Of a DNA stretch of 39,969 nucleotides, positions 1 through 7,880 are shown piece after piece. Source of the DNA: Nocardia tenerifensis NBRC 101015 (lineage in GTDB: Bacteria > Actinomycetota > Actinomycetes > Mycobacteriales > Mycobacteriaceae); NCBI RefSeq assembly GCF_000308715.1, contig NZ_BAGH01000035.1, positions 1-39,969 of the forward strand. Reading direction: 5' to 3'. Each line of letters opens with the position of its first letter. Within the stretch, counting starts at the first letter, position 1. The notes below the pieces were generated by a model that made no database searches, had not been told where the DNA came from, and worked only from the letters and a program-made list of their open reading frames with translations. The position numbers and the translations under genes were made by a program.

Positions 1-174
1 GAGCTCGCCGCGCGCACCCACGATCTGCTCGACGGCATCCGCGCCGCGGACCGAGTGCCGGGCCTCTACCGCGTCGCCGAGCCGCCCGAACCGGCCGATG
101 GTGAACCGGCCCAGCAGGTCAGGATGCCCGTCGTCACATCGAACAACGATCACCGAATCGGCCGCTCGGCCTGA
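1..174 (+). CDS. C-terminal fragment of an unidentified protein (cut by the window edge)
   Basis: A frame is open from the first base and stops with TGA at 172-174, giving the last 57 residues of a protein that begins outside the window. The first half is an acidic/basic helix-like stretch (ARTHDLLDGIRAADRVPGLY); the tail is rich in Pro, Glu and Gln and looks disordered. I do not recognise the family. It lies 58 bases upstream of the desaturase on the same strand, so the two could be cotranscribed, but the desaturase has its own ribosome binding site. Confidence 0.45.
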   Translation, partial: ELAARTHDLLDGIRAADRVPGLYRVAEPPEPADGEPAQQVRMPVVTSNNDHRIGRSA

Positions 175-232
175 AGTTTCGGCCTCATCTCGATATTCGC
201 CGCGCTGCCCGCGCCGAGCACAAGGAGCATGT

Positions 233-1183
233 GTGACCACCGCGCTGACCGATCGCGATATTCTTCGCGAACTGGAACCCGTCGCCGAGCGTTTGCTCAA
301 CGACCATCTGCGCAAGGCGAAGGCGTGGAACCCGCACGACTACGTGCCGTGGGACGAGGGCCGCAATTTCGCGGCATTGGGCGGAATGGATTGGGAGCCC
401 GGTCAATCGAGGCTGTCCGAGGTCGCCAGGACGGCGATGGTGACCAACCTGCTCACCGAGGACAATCTGCCGTCCTATCACCGGGAGATCTCGGAGACGT
501 TCACCCTCGACGGCGTATGGGGCACCTGGGTGGGCCGCTGGACCGCCGAGGAGAACCGGCACGCCATCGTCATGCGCGACTATCTGGGGGTGACCCGCGC
601 GGTCGACCCGATACTGCTGGAACAGGCCAGGATGGCGCATATGACCACCGGCATCGCGAAACCCGAGAAGGGACAACAATTTCTGCGTTCGGTCGCCTAC
701 GTCACCCTGCAGGAATTGGCCACCAGAATCAGTCATCGAAACACCGGAACCGCCTGCGACGAACCCATCGCCGAGCGTATGCTGCAACGGATCGCCGCCG
801 ACGAGAACCTGCACATGATCTTTTATCGCAATATCAGCGCCGCCGCTCTCGATCTGATGCCCGACGAAAGCCTGCGTGCCATCACCGATGTCGTCACGCG
901 CTTCCAGATGCCCGGCCTGACCCAGCCGAACTTCCGCCGCAACGCGGTCTTGCTCGCCAAGCACGGCATCTACGACCTGCGCCAGCATCTCGACGTGGTG
1001 GTGCGGCCGGTGCTGCGGGCGTGGAATGTGTTCGAGCGCACCGACCTATCCGGCGAGGGCGAGCGGGCGCGCGACGAGCTCGGCCGCTACCTCGACGAAT
1101 TGGCCGAGAAGGCAACGCGATTCGAGGAGCATCGGGACCGGGTGGCGGCCAGGCAGGCGGAACGAGCCGCCGCGGCGCTATGA
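233..1183 (+). CDS. desA: Acyl-ACP desaturase, DesA1/DesA2-like
   Basis: Predicted soluble di-iron acyl-[acyl-carrier-protein] desaturase of 316 residues, which would introduce a double bond into ACP-bound fatty acids; the mycobacterial relatives DesA1 and DesA2 feed mycolate synthesis. The two di-iron helices are visible as EENRH near residue 107 and DENLH near residue 190, and the N-terminal ELEPV...WNPHDYVPW and TEDNLPSYHREI blocks are typical of DesA1. I chose GTG at 233 because AAGGAG ends about five bases before it and homologous sequence starts there; the frame is open further upstream but that extension is unlike the family. The last codons overlap the next gene as ATGA, suggesting translational coupling. 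Assignment to the family is firm; the positional specificity of the double bond cannot be read from sequence. Confidence 0.9.
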   Translation: MTTALTDRDILRELEPVAERLLNDHLRKAKAWNPHDYVPWDEGRNFAALGGMDWEPGQSRLSEVARTAMVTNLLTEDNLPSYHREISETFTLDGVWGTWVGRWTAEENRHAIVMRDYLGVTRAVDPILLEQARMAHMTTGIAKPEKGQQFLRSVAYVTLQELATRISHRNTGTACDEPIAERMLQRIAADENLHMIFYRNISAAALDLMPDESLRAITDVVTRFQMPGLTQPNFRRNAVLLAKHGIYDLRQHLDVVVRPVLRAWNVFERTDLSGEGERARDELGRYLDELAEKATRFEEHRDRVAARQAERAAAAL

Positions 1184-1248
1184 GACTTCCAAGCGCTATG
1201 AGCCTTCCAGGCGCTGTGAGACTTCCGAGCGCTGTGCGACTTCGAGGA
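1180..1248 (+). repeat. 18-bp in-frame tandem repeat at the 5' end of the esterase gene
   Basis: Three near-identical 18-base units begin at 1180, 1198 and 1216, followed by a partial fourth at 1234. They encode MRLPSA, MSLPGA, VRLPSA and VRLRG. Each unit begins with ATG or GTG, so the repeat duplicates the potential start codon. Slippage here would change signal-peptide length or the start site without breaking the frame. Confidence 0.8.
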
Positions 1249-2277
1249 CCCATCGGCGCCGCGGCGATGGCGGTGATCGCCACGGTCGCCGTGCCCGTGA
1301 CGGCCGCCGTGCCCGCGGCGGCGGACCCGGGCGTGCCCGGTGCCCCGCCGCCCGCCGTCGACCCGGCGATGACCAGGACCGGGCTGATCTCGATCGAGAG
1401 CGTCGGCCCGCACCGCGACCACCTGCGGATCGCTTCCGCCGCCATGCGGCGGATCATCGAGGTCGACGTGCTGCGCGGCAGCGGCTCCGCGCCGCGTCCG
1501 ACGCTGTATCTGCTCGACGGCGTCGACGGGGAGACCACCTCGGGCTGGCTCAGCAAGGGCGGCGCGGCGGAGTTCTTCGCGGACAAGCCCGTCGACGCCG
1601 TGCTGACCAGCGGCGGCACCGGCAGCATGTACAGCGACTGGGACCGCCACGACTCCGCCCTCGGCCTCAACCGGTGGGAGACGTTCCTCACCGAGGAACT
1701 GCCGCCCATCGTCGAGTCGTTGCTGCGGTCCAATGGCCGCCGCGCCATCGCGGGCGTGTCGATGGGCGCGCAGGCGGCCATGATGCTCGCCCAGCGCCAT
1801 CCGGGACGCTATCGCGCGGTGGCCGGCCTGAGCGGGTGCTACTCCACCGCCGACCCGCTCGGCCGCGCGGTCACCACGATCACCGTCGCCTCCCGCGGCG
1901 GCAATGTCGAAAACCTCTGGGGCCCACCGAATTCCCCGGAGTGGGCCGAGCACGACAGCCTGCTCGGCGCGGAGGAGCTGCGCGGCACCGCCATCTACCT
2001 CTCCGCCGCGACCGGCGTGCCGACCGGCGCCGACCTGGTCGCCATCGCACAGTCCCCGACGATCGTCGACGCATTGCGGACGGCCGGCGGCGGCGCGGCG
2101 CTCGAGGCGGGCGCCCGCTCCTGCACCGAGCGTTTCGCCCGTCGCCTCGCCGACCTGAACATCCCCGCCACCGTCGAGTACGACACCGCCGGCATGCACA
2201 CCTGGCCCGACTTCGAGGCCGCCCTCCCCAAGGCCTGGGCAGTCCTAGCCCCCGCCCTAGCCCACCCCACCCCCTGA
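1180..2277 (+). CDS. Secreted alpha/beta-hydrolase, antigen-85/mycolyltransferase-like esterase
   Basis: A 365-residue exported protein with a signal-peptide-like segment (GAAAMAVIATVAVPVTAAVPAAA) around residues 27-49. The body fits the esterase / antigen 85 family: LYLLDGVDG and WLSKGGAAEFF blocks, a nucleophile elbow GVSMG with Ser194, and a C-terminal His in MHTWPDF. Such proteins transfer mycolic acids to trehalose or arabinogalactan, or act as plain esterases. The ATG overlaps the desaturase stop (ATGA). The first 23 codons consist of an 18-base tandem repeat containing several possible starts (ATG 1180, ATG 1198, GTG 1216, GTG 1234), none with a clear Shine-Dalgarno, so the true N-terminus may be shorter. 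Mycolyltransferase activity is inferred from family and context; a general esterase is the alternative. Confidence 0.8.
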   Translation: MRLPSAMSLPGAVRLPSAVRLRGPIGAAAMAVIATVAVPVTAAVPAAADPGVPGAPPPAVDPAMTRTGLISIESVGPHRDHLRIASAAMRRIIEVDVLRGSGSAPRPTLYLLDGVDGETTSGWLSKGGAAEFFADKPVDAVLTSGGTGSMYSDWDRHDSALGLNRWETFLTEELPPIVESLLRSNGRRAIAGVSMGAQAAMMLAQRHPGRYRAVAGLSGCYSTADPLGRAVTTITVASRGGNVENLWGPPNSPEWAEHDSLLGAEELRGTAIYLSAATGVPTGADLVAIAQSPTIVDALRTAGGGAALEAGARSCTERFARRLADLNIPATVEYDTAGMHTWPDFEAALPKAWAVLAPALAHPTP

Positions 2278-2440
2278 CCCCGCACTCCCTCTCGGGCCCT
2301 GCACCCGCTTTAGGCCCCTAGAGAGGGTGCGGGGCCCGAGAGAGAGTGCGGCTGTCGGCCCGAGCGCGGGGAATGGTGCGGGGCCCGAGTGAGAGTGCGG
2401 CTGTCGGGCGAGCGCGGCGGGGCCCGAGTGAGAGTGCGGG
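2278..2440. repeat. Iterated GC-rich intergenic repeat with an inverted copy
   Basis: The gap between the esterase and the monooxygenase is almost entirely repeats. Direct units of about 20 bases, ending GAGTGAGAGTGCGG or a variant, occur at roughly 2312-2331, 2332-2350, 2380-2400 and 2419-2439. One inverted copy (CCGCACTCCCTCTCGGGCC) lies at 2280-2298, directly after the esterase stop. The inverted and first direct copies can pair into a long stem, so the element could terminate transcription. Spacers are unequal and themselves repetitive (CTGTCGG, GGGGAATGGTGCGG), unlike a CRISPR array. Confidence 0.75.
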
Positions 2441-2474
2441 GGAATGGTGCGGCGGGGAGTGCGTTGAGGTGGGT

Positions 2475-3494
2475 ATGGGTTCGGTGCTTGCTTCTGTTCG
2501 GTTTTCCATCCTGGATCGGTCTCGGGTTCGGCGGGGGCAGAGTCATCCGGACGCGCTGCGCGAGACGGTGGAGTTCGCGCGGCTGGCCGAGGAGTGGGGG
2601 TATCACCGGTTCTGGGTGTCCGAGCATCACAGCGTGCCGGGGGTCGCGGGGTCGGCGCCGACGGTGCTCGCCGCGGCCGCGGCTGCGGCGACCTCGCGGA
2701 TCCGGATCGGCACGGGCGGGGTGATGCTGCCGAATCATCAGCCGTTGGTCGTCGCGGAGCAGTTCGGCGTGCTGGAGTCGCTGTATCCGGGGCGGATGGA
2801 CATGGGTCTGGGCCGCTCGGTCGGCTTCACCGACGGCGTGCGCCGCGCGCTCGGGCACGACAAGCGCGACGCCGAGGACTTCGACGCCCAGCTGACCGAG
2901 CTGCTCGACTATTTCGGCCACGGCCGCGACGGCGTGCACGCCTGGCCCGCCGACGGCCTGCGGATTCCGGCGTTCCTGCTGGCGACCGGGTCGGGCGCGG
3001 AGCGGGCGGCGCGGTTCGGGCTGCCGCTGGTGATCGCCGCGGTCGGCGGGCAGGATCGGATGATCGAGGCCATCGAGCGGTACCGCGCCGGATTCCGCGC
3101 GACGGCGTGGGGCGCCGAGCCGTACGTCGTGGTGTCGGGGTCGGTGGTGATCGCCGACACCACGGAGGAGGCGCACCGGCTGCTGCTGCCGGAGGCGTGG
3201 TCGGCCGCGTATTCGCGGACGCGAGGCGAGTTCCCGACGTTGATCCCGCCCGCGGAGATCGAGGCGATGACCATGACGGATCGGGAGCGCCGGATCTTCG
3301 AGGAGTCGCTCGCCGGTCACGTGCACGGCACCGAGGACGAGGTCGCCGATCAGCTCGAGCACCTCATCGCCGGCACCGAAGCGAACGAAATCCTGGTCCA
3401 CACAAGCACTTACGATCGCCGGGCGCGGCTGGCGTCGCACCGCAGGCTCGCCCGCGTCACGGGACTGCTGGAGCGCGCCGGGGCGGCGGTCTAG
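2475..3494 (+). CDS. LLM-class flavin-dependent oxidoreductase (MsnO8-like)
   Basis: Predicted 339-residue luciferase-like monooxygenase using reduced FMN. Family marks are the N-terminal strand VRFSILDRSRVRRGQ, the WVSEHHSVPGVAGSAP block, IRIGTGGVMLPNHQPLVVAEQF and YPGRMDMGLGRSVGFTDG. This arrangement matches the single-domain bacterial luciferase-like group named MsnO8. The ATG at 2475 is preceded by GAGGTGG; an in-frame GTG at 2469 is a close alternative. The frame continues upstream into the intergenic repeats, but that part is low-complexity and not coding-like. Its stop overlaps the stop of the convergent dehydratase gene in the tetramer CTAG. Substrate unknown. Confidence 0.85.
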   Translation: MGSVLASVRFSILDRSRVRRGQSHPDALRETVEFARLAEEWGYHRFWVSEHHSVPGVAGSAPTVLAAAAAAATSRIRIGTGGVMLPNHQPLVVAEQFGVLESLYPGRMDMGLGRSVGFTDGVRRALGHDKRDAEDFDAQLTELLDYFGHGRDGVHAWPADGLRIPAFLLATGSGAERAARFGLPLVIAAVGGQDRMIEAIERYRAGFRATAWGAEPYVVVSGSVVIADTTEEAHRLLLPEAWSAAYSRTRGEFPTLIPPAEIEAMTMTDRERRIFEESLAGHVHGTEDEVADQLEHLIAGTEANEILVHTSTYDRRARLASHRRLARVTGLLERAGAAV

Positions 3495-4537
3495 CCGATG
3501 CCCCGATCGCTCAGGGGGAAGCGGACTTCCGCGGCGGCGTAACCGAAAAGCCTGCGCCCGTCCGAGCGCGCGTCGATCGCGACGGTGGCGCGGCGACGAC
3601 GCGGATCGAGCGAGGTGACCCTGCCGTCGAACTCGAGCACGCTCGTCGCGCGCGGCGCGACCCGCAGGGTGTGCGTGAAATGCGCGAACTGCGCGCGAAA
3701 CCTGGTGACCGCGCCCGGATCACCCAGCCAGCGGCTCAGAAACGCCGCCGCCATACCGAGTTTCAGCATGCCGGGGGCGACGGCCGAGGGCAGGCCGTTC
3801 GCCGCGGCGCCGTCGTCGCAGAACACCGGGTCGGTATCGCCGACCGCCGCGGCGTACTTCATCAGGTCGTCGCGTGAGAGCCGGATGGTATGTCGCGGCA
3901 GCTCGGTGCCGACGGCCACGGTGTCGAAATCGACTGTGGTACGGGGTATCCGGCTCGCGCACGGCGGCGCGACCCGCTCGCCGGCCGCGACGGCGAGATG
4001 CCCGCGCCGGGCCGGGGCGCGGTCCTGGAGTGGGAGGGTGCGCAGGGTCTCGGCCAGCCGCGGATCGGCGAGGCCGGTCCTGGCCAGCAGCGCGGTCGAG
4101 CCGGTCTGCACGGTCTCGCCGTGCTGGTCGATGAGCACGCTCTTGAGGGCGAGCACGTCGTAGTCGGCGAAATGCCGGAAAGACTCGAAATAGATATCGC
4201 AGGTCAACCGATCGCCCGCGACCAATGGCCGGCCGAGGTCGATGACCTGATCGGCGTGCAGCACCCGCGTCGAGCGATAGCCGGTGAGCACCGTATCCAA
4301 AATTTCGCGCTGCACGCGGCCGAGAACGACCGACGAGAAGGTGGCGGGCGCGATCAATCCGGGGAAACCGAGTTCGGCGGCCGCGTCCTCGCTCCAATGC
4401 GCCGGATGATAATCCTGTACCGCGCCCGCGAATTCGCGAATCTTTTCCCGGCTCACCGTATAGGGAGTCGTCGAGCGATACCGGCGATCGACCAGTGCTC
4501 TTACCTGATCGGACGGGTTAACCGAAATGTCGCGCAT
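3491..4537 (-). CDS. Fused (3R)-hydroxyacyl-ACP dehydratase HadA/HadB-like (double MaoC hot-dog)
   Basis: A 348-residue double hot-dog protein. Residues about 10-160 match the HadA-type MaoC N-terminal domain (FAGAVQDYHPAHWSED, GLIAPATFSSVVLGRVQ); residues about 205-340 match a HadB-type MaoC domain (LMKYAAAVGDTDPVF, VAPGMLKLGMAAAFLSRWLGD). HadA and HadB dehydrate 3-hydroxyacyl-ACP in the FAS-II cycle that elongates mycolates. In this fusion the Asp/His dyad of the hydratase motif seems to be in the N-terminal half (Asp42, His47), while the HadB-like half has Phe where the His of NPIHWD normally sits and Pro in place of the His of AHGM. The ATG has a strong AAAGGAG upstream, which overlaps the stop of the YdcF-like gene, implying coupled expression. 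Confidence 0.83.
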   Translation of the reverse strand: MRDISVNPSDQVRALVDRRYRSTTPYTVSREKIREFAGAVQDYHPAHWSEDAAAELGFPGLIAPATFSSVVLGRVQREILDTVLTGYRSTRVLHADQVIDLGRPLVAGDRLTCDIYFESFRHFADYDVLALKSVLIDQHGETVQTGSTALLARTGLADPRLAETLRTLPLQDRAPARRGHLAVAAGERVAPPCASRIPRTTVDFDTVAVGTELPRHTIRLSRDDLMKYAAAVGDTDPVFCDDGAAANGLPSAVAPGMLKLGMAAAFLSRWLGDPGAVTRFRAQFAHFTHTLRVAPRATSVLEFDGRVTSLDPRRRRATVAIDARSDGRRLFGYAAAEVRFPLSDRGIG

Positions 4538-4548
4538 AATAGCTCCTT

Positions 4549-5214
4549 TTACCAACCGGGCCCGAATTGCCACGCGAGCGGCGGCACCTGATCGGGCGTG
4601 ACGGCGCCGACCACGTCGACCCCGGCGTCGATGAACGTGCCCACCGCCCGGTCGATGTGGTCGGCCGAGGTGACCACCACGGCGTCGCGCGCGCCGATGT
4701 CGCGCATGATGCGCGCGGACCGCACGGCGTTCTGCGCGGTGGAGTCCGCGTCCGGCTCCAGATGGATCCGCCCGGCCGGAATGCCGTGCCGGACAAGCCA
4801 ATCCGCCATCGCCCGTGCCTCGGTGACGCCGTTGTGCGGGTTGCCGCCGGTCACGATGATCGGCGACGCCGGCGCGAGCAGCGCCTGCACGAATCCTGCG
4901 TGCAGGCGCTCGATCAGCTCCGGCCGCATGCTCCCGTCGGGCAGCAGGCCGTAGCCGAGCACGACGATCGCGGTCGACGGACCGTACAGCGCGGGAAGGG
5001 GTTCCGGCGCGGGCGGCACCAGCGTGCGCAGCGCGTCCGGCAATGCCCGGTCCGCCGAGCCGGTGCTTTCGGCGAAGGAACCGCTGCCTTCGGCGAAAGC
5101 GGCGGGCAGATGGACAAGGGCTACCGCGACGGCGACGGCGCCGAATACGGTGCGGGCGGTGCGCCTTATCGTGCACGCGGTGCCGCGGCGATTCGAGAAC
5201 AGGGTGGGGAACAT
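4549..5214 (-). CDS. YdcF/SanA-like (DUF218) exported protein
   Basis: A 221-residue protein with a basic N-terminus and hydrophobic segment (FGAVAVAVALVHLPAAFA, residues about 24-41), probably a signal peptide or membrane anchor. The rest fits the YdcF/DUF218 fold: an opening strand AIVVLGYGLLPDGSM, IIVTGGNPHNGVTEARAMADWL, GRIHLEPDADSTAQNAVRSARI and VVTSADHIDRAV. Relatives SanA and ElyC act in envelope integrity, but their biochemical reaction is poorly known. ATG at 5214 has CGGAG upstream. It sits 11 bases before the dehydratase start and is probably the first gene of that two-gene unit. Confidence 0.8.
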   Translation of the reverse strand: MFPTLFSNRRGTACTIRRTARTVFGAVAVAVALVHLPAAFAEGSGSFAESTGSADRALPDALRTLVPPAPEPLPALYGPSTAIVVLGYGLLPDGSMRPELIERLHAGFVQALLAPASPIIVTGGNPHNGVTEARAMADWLVRHGIPAGRIHLEPDADSTAQNAVRSARIMRDIGARDAVVVTSADHIDRAVGTFIDAGVDVVGAVTPDQVPPLAWQFGPGW

Positions 5215-5611
5215 GGCGATCTCCGAGGGTTAGCCACCGGTTCGTCGCCGACGGCTGGAAAAGATTCACTCATGCTCGGTCACTCGCCCTTTTCACTCCA
5301 TGGTTCCGCTATTTATCTGGAGACCTCACCGTCGCGCCCGGTCGCCGTTTAGTGGACGGCACGTGCCGTTGTGTACTGCGAGAACAGGGCGTCGGCCGCA
5401 CTGTGACTATTCCCCATCGAGGCGCTTTCCGCTGGCGGACTGTGTCGTTTACCTAACCGCGACAGCGGCTTTGGTGAGCTGTCCAGAAACCACGTCGTCC
5501 GATAGGTTGCCCGGCCGCCCGGTTTTAGCGTTGGCGCAGTTTCGGTGCCGCCTGTCACGCAAACGTCGGCACTGTCACTCGAATTCTGTGCTCGACGTAG
5601 GAAGGCATGCA
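5215..5611. other. Divergent intergenic region with a perfect 14-bp palindrome
   Basis: This 397-base gap separates the minus-strand ydcF-like gene from the plus-strand lipase and should hold both promoters. A perfect palindrome ACGGCACGTGCCGT lies at 5356-5369. TGTCCAGAAA at 5480-5489 resembles one arm of the operator described at 18-32 kb, but without the other half-sites. I find no convincing small gene; the reading frame open across this region in phase with the lipase has no family resemblance. Confidence 0.5.
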
Positions 5612-6820
5612 ATGAAACGAAGTACCTTCGGCCGGACGTCGCTGGCGGCGGCAGTGATGACCGGCGTCTCGGTGCTGGTCATGGGCATCGCCGGGGTCGG
5701 CGCGAACGCCGAACCGGCGGCCGAGCCGAACGAGCAGGCCCTGGCCGACTACATCGCCGCGGGTCGCAAGGCGGCGGCGCCGGTCGCCGACTCCGGCAGC
5801 GCGTCCGGCTCCGCCTGTACCTCCGGCAGCGGCGCGGGCTCGGGCAACGGCTCGGGCAATTGCTTCGGCGGCTCCGGCAGCAGCTCGGGCCTGTCCGGCG
5901 GATACGCAAGCGACACAGTCGGTTACGGCCCGCCGATGACCTCCTTCTTGGCCGCGTTCGGCTACAGCCTGCTCAACCCCGATGCCGCGCCGCCCGGTAC
6001 CAACGATTGGAACTGCAAGCCGACGGCCGCGCATCCGCGTCCGGTGGTGCTGGTGCATGGCACCTGGAGCAACGCCTTCGACGCCTTCGCGTTCATGAGC
6101 CAGCCGATCAAGGACGCCGGCTACTGCACGTTCACCTTCAACTACGGCCGGTCGAACCTGATCCAGGGCGGCGGGCTCGGTTCGGTGCTGCCCGGCGTCA
6201 ACGGCACCGGCTACATCCAGGACTCGTCGAAGCAGTTGGCCACCTTCGTCGATCGGGTGCTCGCCGCGACCGGCAGCAGCGAGGTCGATCTCGTGGCGCA
6301 CTCGCAGGGCGGCTCGATGTCGAACTGGTACACCAAGTTCGACGGCGGCGCGGCCAAGGTGAAGAACCTGATCACCTACGGCGCAACGCATCACGGGACG
6401 TCGCTGGACGGCATCGGCGCGCTCGGCCGGGCCATCAACAACTTCGGCATCGACATCCTCGGCTTCGTCGAGCTCTTCGTCGGCCACGCCGGCATCCAGC
6501 AGACCATCGGCTCGGACTTCGTCAACCAGCTCAATGCCAACGGCGACACCGTCTCCGGCGTCGACTACACGGTCGTCGGCACCCGCTACGACGAGGTCAC
6601 CAACCCGTACGATCTGACCTTCCTGCGGCCGGGCCCCGGCGCGACGGTGCAGAACATCACGCTGCAGGAGGGCTGCGAGCAGGACGTCTCGGACCACCTG
6701 ACGATGATGTACTCGCCCCGCGCGCTGTCCATCGCGCTGCGCGCCCTCGACCCGGCGGGGCACCCCAACCTGGAGTGCACCTTCAATCCGTGGGTGATCG
6801 GCGGTGGCGGCGGGATCTGA
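5612..6820 (+). CDS. Secreted class 2 lipase/esterase (EstA/LipA-like alpha/beta-hydrolase)
   Basis: A 402-residue exported triacylglycerol-lipase-type hydrolase. A signal peptide is visible (MKRSTFGRTSLAAAVMTG then a hydrophobic run ending near GANAEPAA, residue about 34). Residues about 60-100 form a Gly/Ser-rich linker. The catalytic domain begins at PVVLVHGTWSNAFDAF (oxyanion HG motif) and has the nucleophile elbow AHSQGG with Ser231, and a C-terminal His in QDVSDHLTMM. Cys pairs in the linker and domain could form disulfides. The ATG at 5612 has AGGAAGG upstream. It likely hydrolyses environmental or host lipids outside the cell. A strong hairpin follows about 155 bases downstream. Confidence 0.87.
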   Translation: MKRSTFGRTSLAAAVMTGVSVLVMGIAGVGANAEPAAEPNEQALADYIAAGRKAAAPVADSGSASGSACTSGSGAGSGNGSGNCFGGSGSSSGLSGGYASDTVGYGPPMTSFLAAFGYSLLNPDAAPPGTNDWNCKPTAAHPRPVVLVHGTWSNAFDAFAFMSQPIKDAGYCTFTFNYGRSNLIQGGGLGSVLPGVNGTGYIQDSSKQLATFVDRVLAATGSSEVDLVAHSQGGSMSNWYTKFDGGAAKVKNLITYGATHHGTSLDGIGALGRAINNFGIDILGFVELFVGHAGIQQTIGSDFVNQLNANGDTVSGVDYTVVGTRYDEVTNPYDLTFLRPGPGATVQNITLQEGCEQDVSDHLTMMYSPRALSIALRALDPAGHPNLECTFNPWVIGGGGGI

Positions 6821-6974
6821 TCCGCGAGAGGACGTGCACCCGGGCGAACAGGCGAAACCCTAACCCTCCGTTCCTGTTCCGAAGGGTGCGCTACCGCCGC
6901 TGAACGAGGTGCGCACCGGACGAGTCCTCAACCCCGCCTCCGTTCGTCGCGCACTGTTGGTCCAGTGGCGAAAC

Positions 6975-7012
6975 GCCCACCGGGCGGCGACCGCACGCGT
7001 CGCCCGGTGGGC
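6975..7012. terminator. Bidirectional hairpin terminator
   Basis: Perfect 12-bp arms GCCCACCGGGCG (6975-6986) and CGCCCGGTGGGC (7001-7012) are separated by 14 bases. It lies between the converging lipase and hypothetical genes. There is no T tract, which is usual for high-GC actinobacteria. Confidence 0.7.
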
Positions 7013-7065
7013 ACTGCCGTGTCCGGGCCATATCGCTTCCCTGGCAGCCTGATCCGGCGCCGCGC

Positions 7066-7515
7066 TCAGTCGGTAGCGCTCGTACACCCGCACGACACAC
7101 TCGTCGTGATGTCGTTCGCGTTGAGCGCCGCCGAGGTCTCGGTCACGAGATGCGCGGCCCACGAGGTCTCCTGCGCCTTGGCTATCTCGGAGTTCTTTGT
7201 GGCGCAGTGGAACTGGGCGCTCGCCGCGACGTCGTCCAGGGTGAAGATCACGTCGACGGCGACGCGACGGTGCAGCGTGACGGTGATGGCGGCGACGACC
7301 CGGCCCGCGACGGCGTGCTTGGTCTGCACGGTGGCCAGTGCCAGGTCGCGCACGCGCGGGGCGCTGATGCCGACGACGTTGCCGTAGCGCCAGCGGCGCG
7401 GCGACCGCCCGCCGGACTGGCACGCCACTTCGTGCACCGCCAGAATGAGATCGTCCAGCGCCGGGGCCGCGACGGTCACCTCATAGGAGTAATGACGGTT
7501 CACGATCGGTGCCAC
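7066..7515 (-). CDS. Hypothetical protein, 149 residues
   Basis: Not recognised. The protein has a YSYEVTVAAPALDDLILAV start, a central RVRDLALATVQTKHAVAGRV helix, then strands (AAITVTLHRRVAVDVIFTL) and a C-terminal half with Cys residues (FHCATKN, VSCGCTSATD). There is no signal peptide or clear membrane segment. The start is uncertain: GTG at 7515 sits only one or two bases from GGAAGGT, whereas GTG at 7503 places that sequence about 13 bases away. It is alone on this strand, facing the lipase, with the hairpin at 6975-7012 between them. Coding status rests on frame length and plausible composition. Confidence 0.5.
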   Translation of the reverse strand: MAPIVNRHYSYEVTVAAPALDDLILAVHEVACQSGGRSPRRWRYGNVVGISAPRVRDLALATVQTKHAVAGRVVAAITVTLHRRVAVDVIFTLDDVAASAQFHCATKNSEIAKAQETSWAAHLVTETSAALNANDITTSVSCGCTSATD

Positions 7516-7880
7516 ACCTTCCGCGTACGGTCGCGGTGCTTCCTACCGACGACCGGGTTCGAAAAAGCAATGCCCGAAAAGTCGTGGGCGCAACCGATTC
7601 CACACGACGGCGGGTGGTCCCCGAGGGCGGTGGTCTGTTTCGTCCGCGAACCATGACGATGTCACGATTTCGTATCGTTGTCTGTCGGTCGAATGCCCGA
7701 CACCGCCGTGCGGGGCACGTGTGCACGGCAGGAGGGCACGCGGGCACGGCGGTGCGAGGCAACAGGTCACGCGCGGAAAGCAGTGGTGCACGCGCGATTC
7801 ACATCCGTCGTTCGAATGATTCCGGGCTCGCTACCGCGATGTTAGCGTCGAGGCGAGAGAAAGACGGTGACGCGATGGGA
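7516..7880. other. Intergenic region, no gene seen
   Basis: 365 bases between the hypothetical gene and the LuxR-type gene. I see no supported gene. GGTTCGAAAA near 7549 resembles a tRNA T-loop, but no acceptor or anticodon stems surround it. CACGTGTGCACGGC around 7718 is part of a run of imperfect inverted repeats. Confidence 0.4.

Noticed and set aside
98..232. Upstream extension of the desaturase from ATG 98
   Set aside because: The extra 45 residues are Arg/Ser-rich, overlap the preceding gene's tail and are unlike DesA proteins; GTG 233 has a good ribosome binding site.
2278..2440. Intergenic repeats considered as a CRISPR array
   Set aside because: Spacings are irregular, spacers are themselves repeats, one unit is inverted, and no cas genes are present.
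5480..5489. TGTCCAGAAA as a fifth island operator
   Set aside because: Only one and a half half-sites match and there is no third step at the 6-bp period; expected by chance in a sequence this long.
7545..7565. GGTTCGAAAA as the T-arm of a tRNA
   Set aside because: No matching acceptor, D or anticodon stems surround it on either strand.
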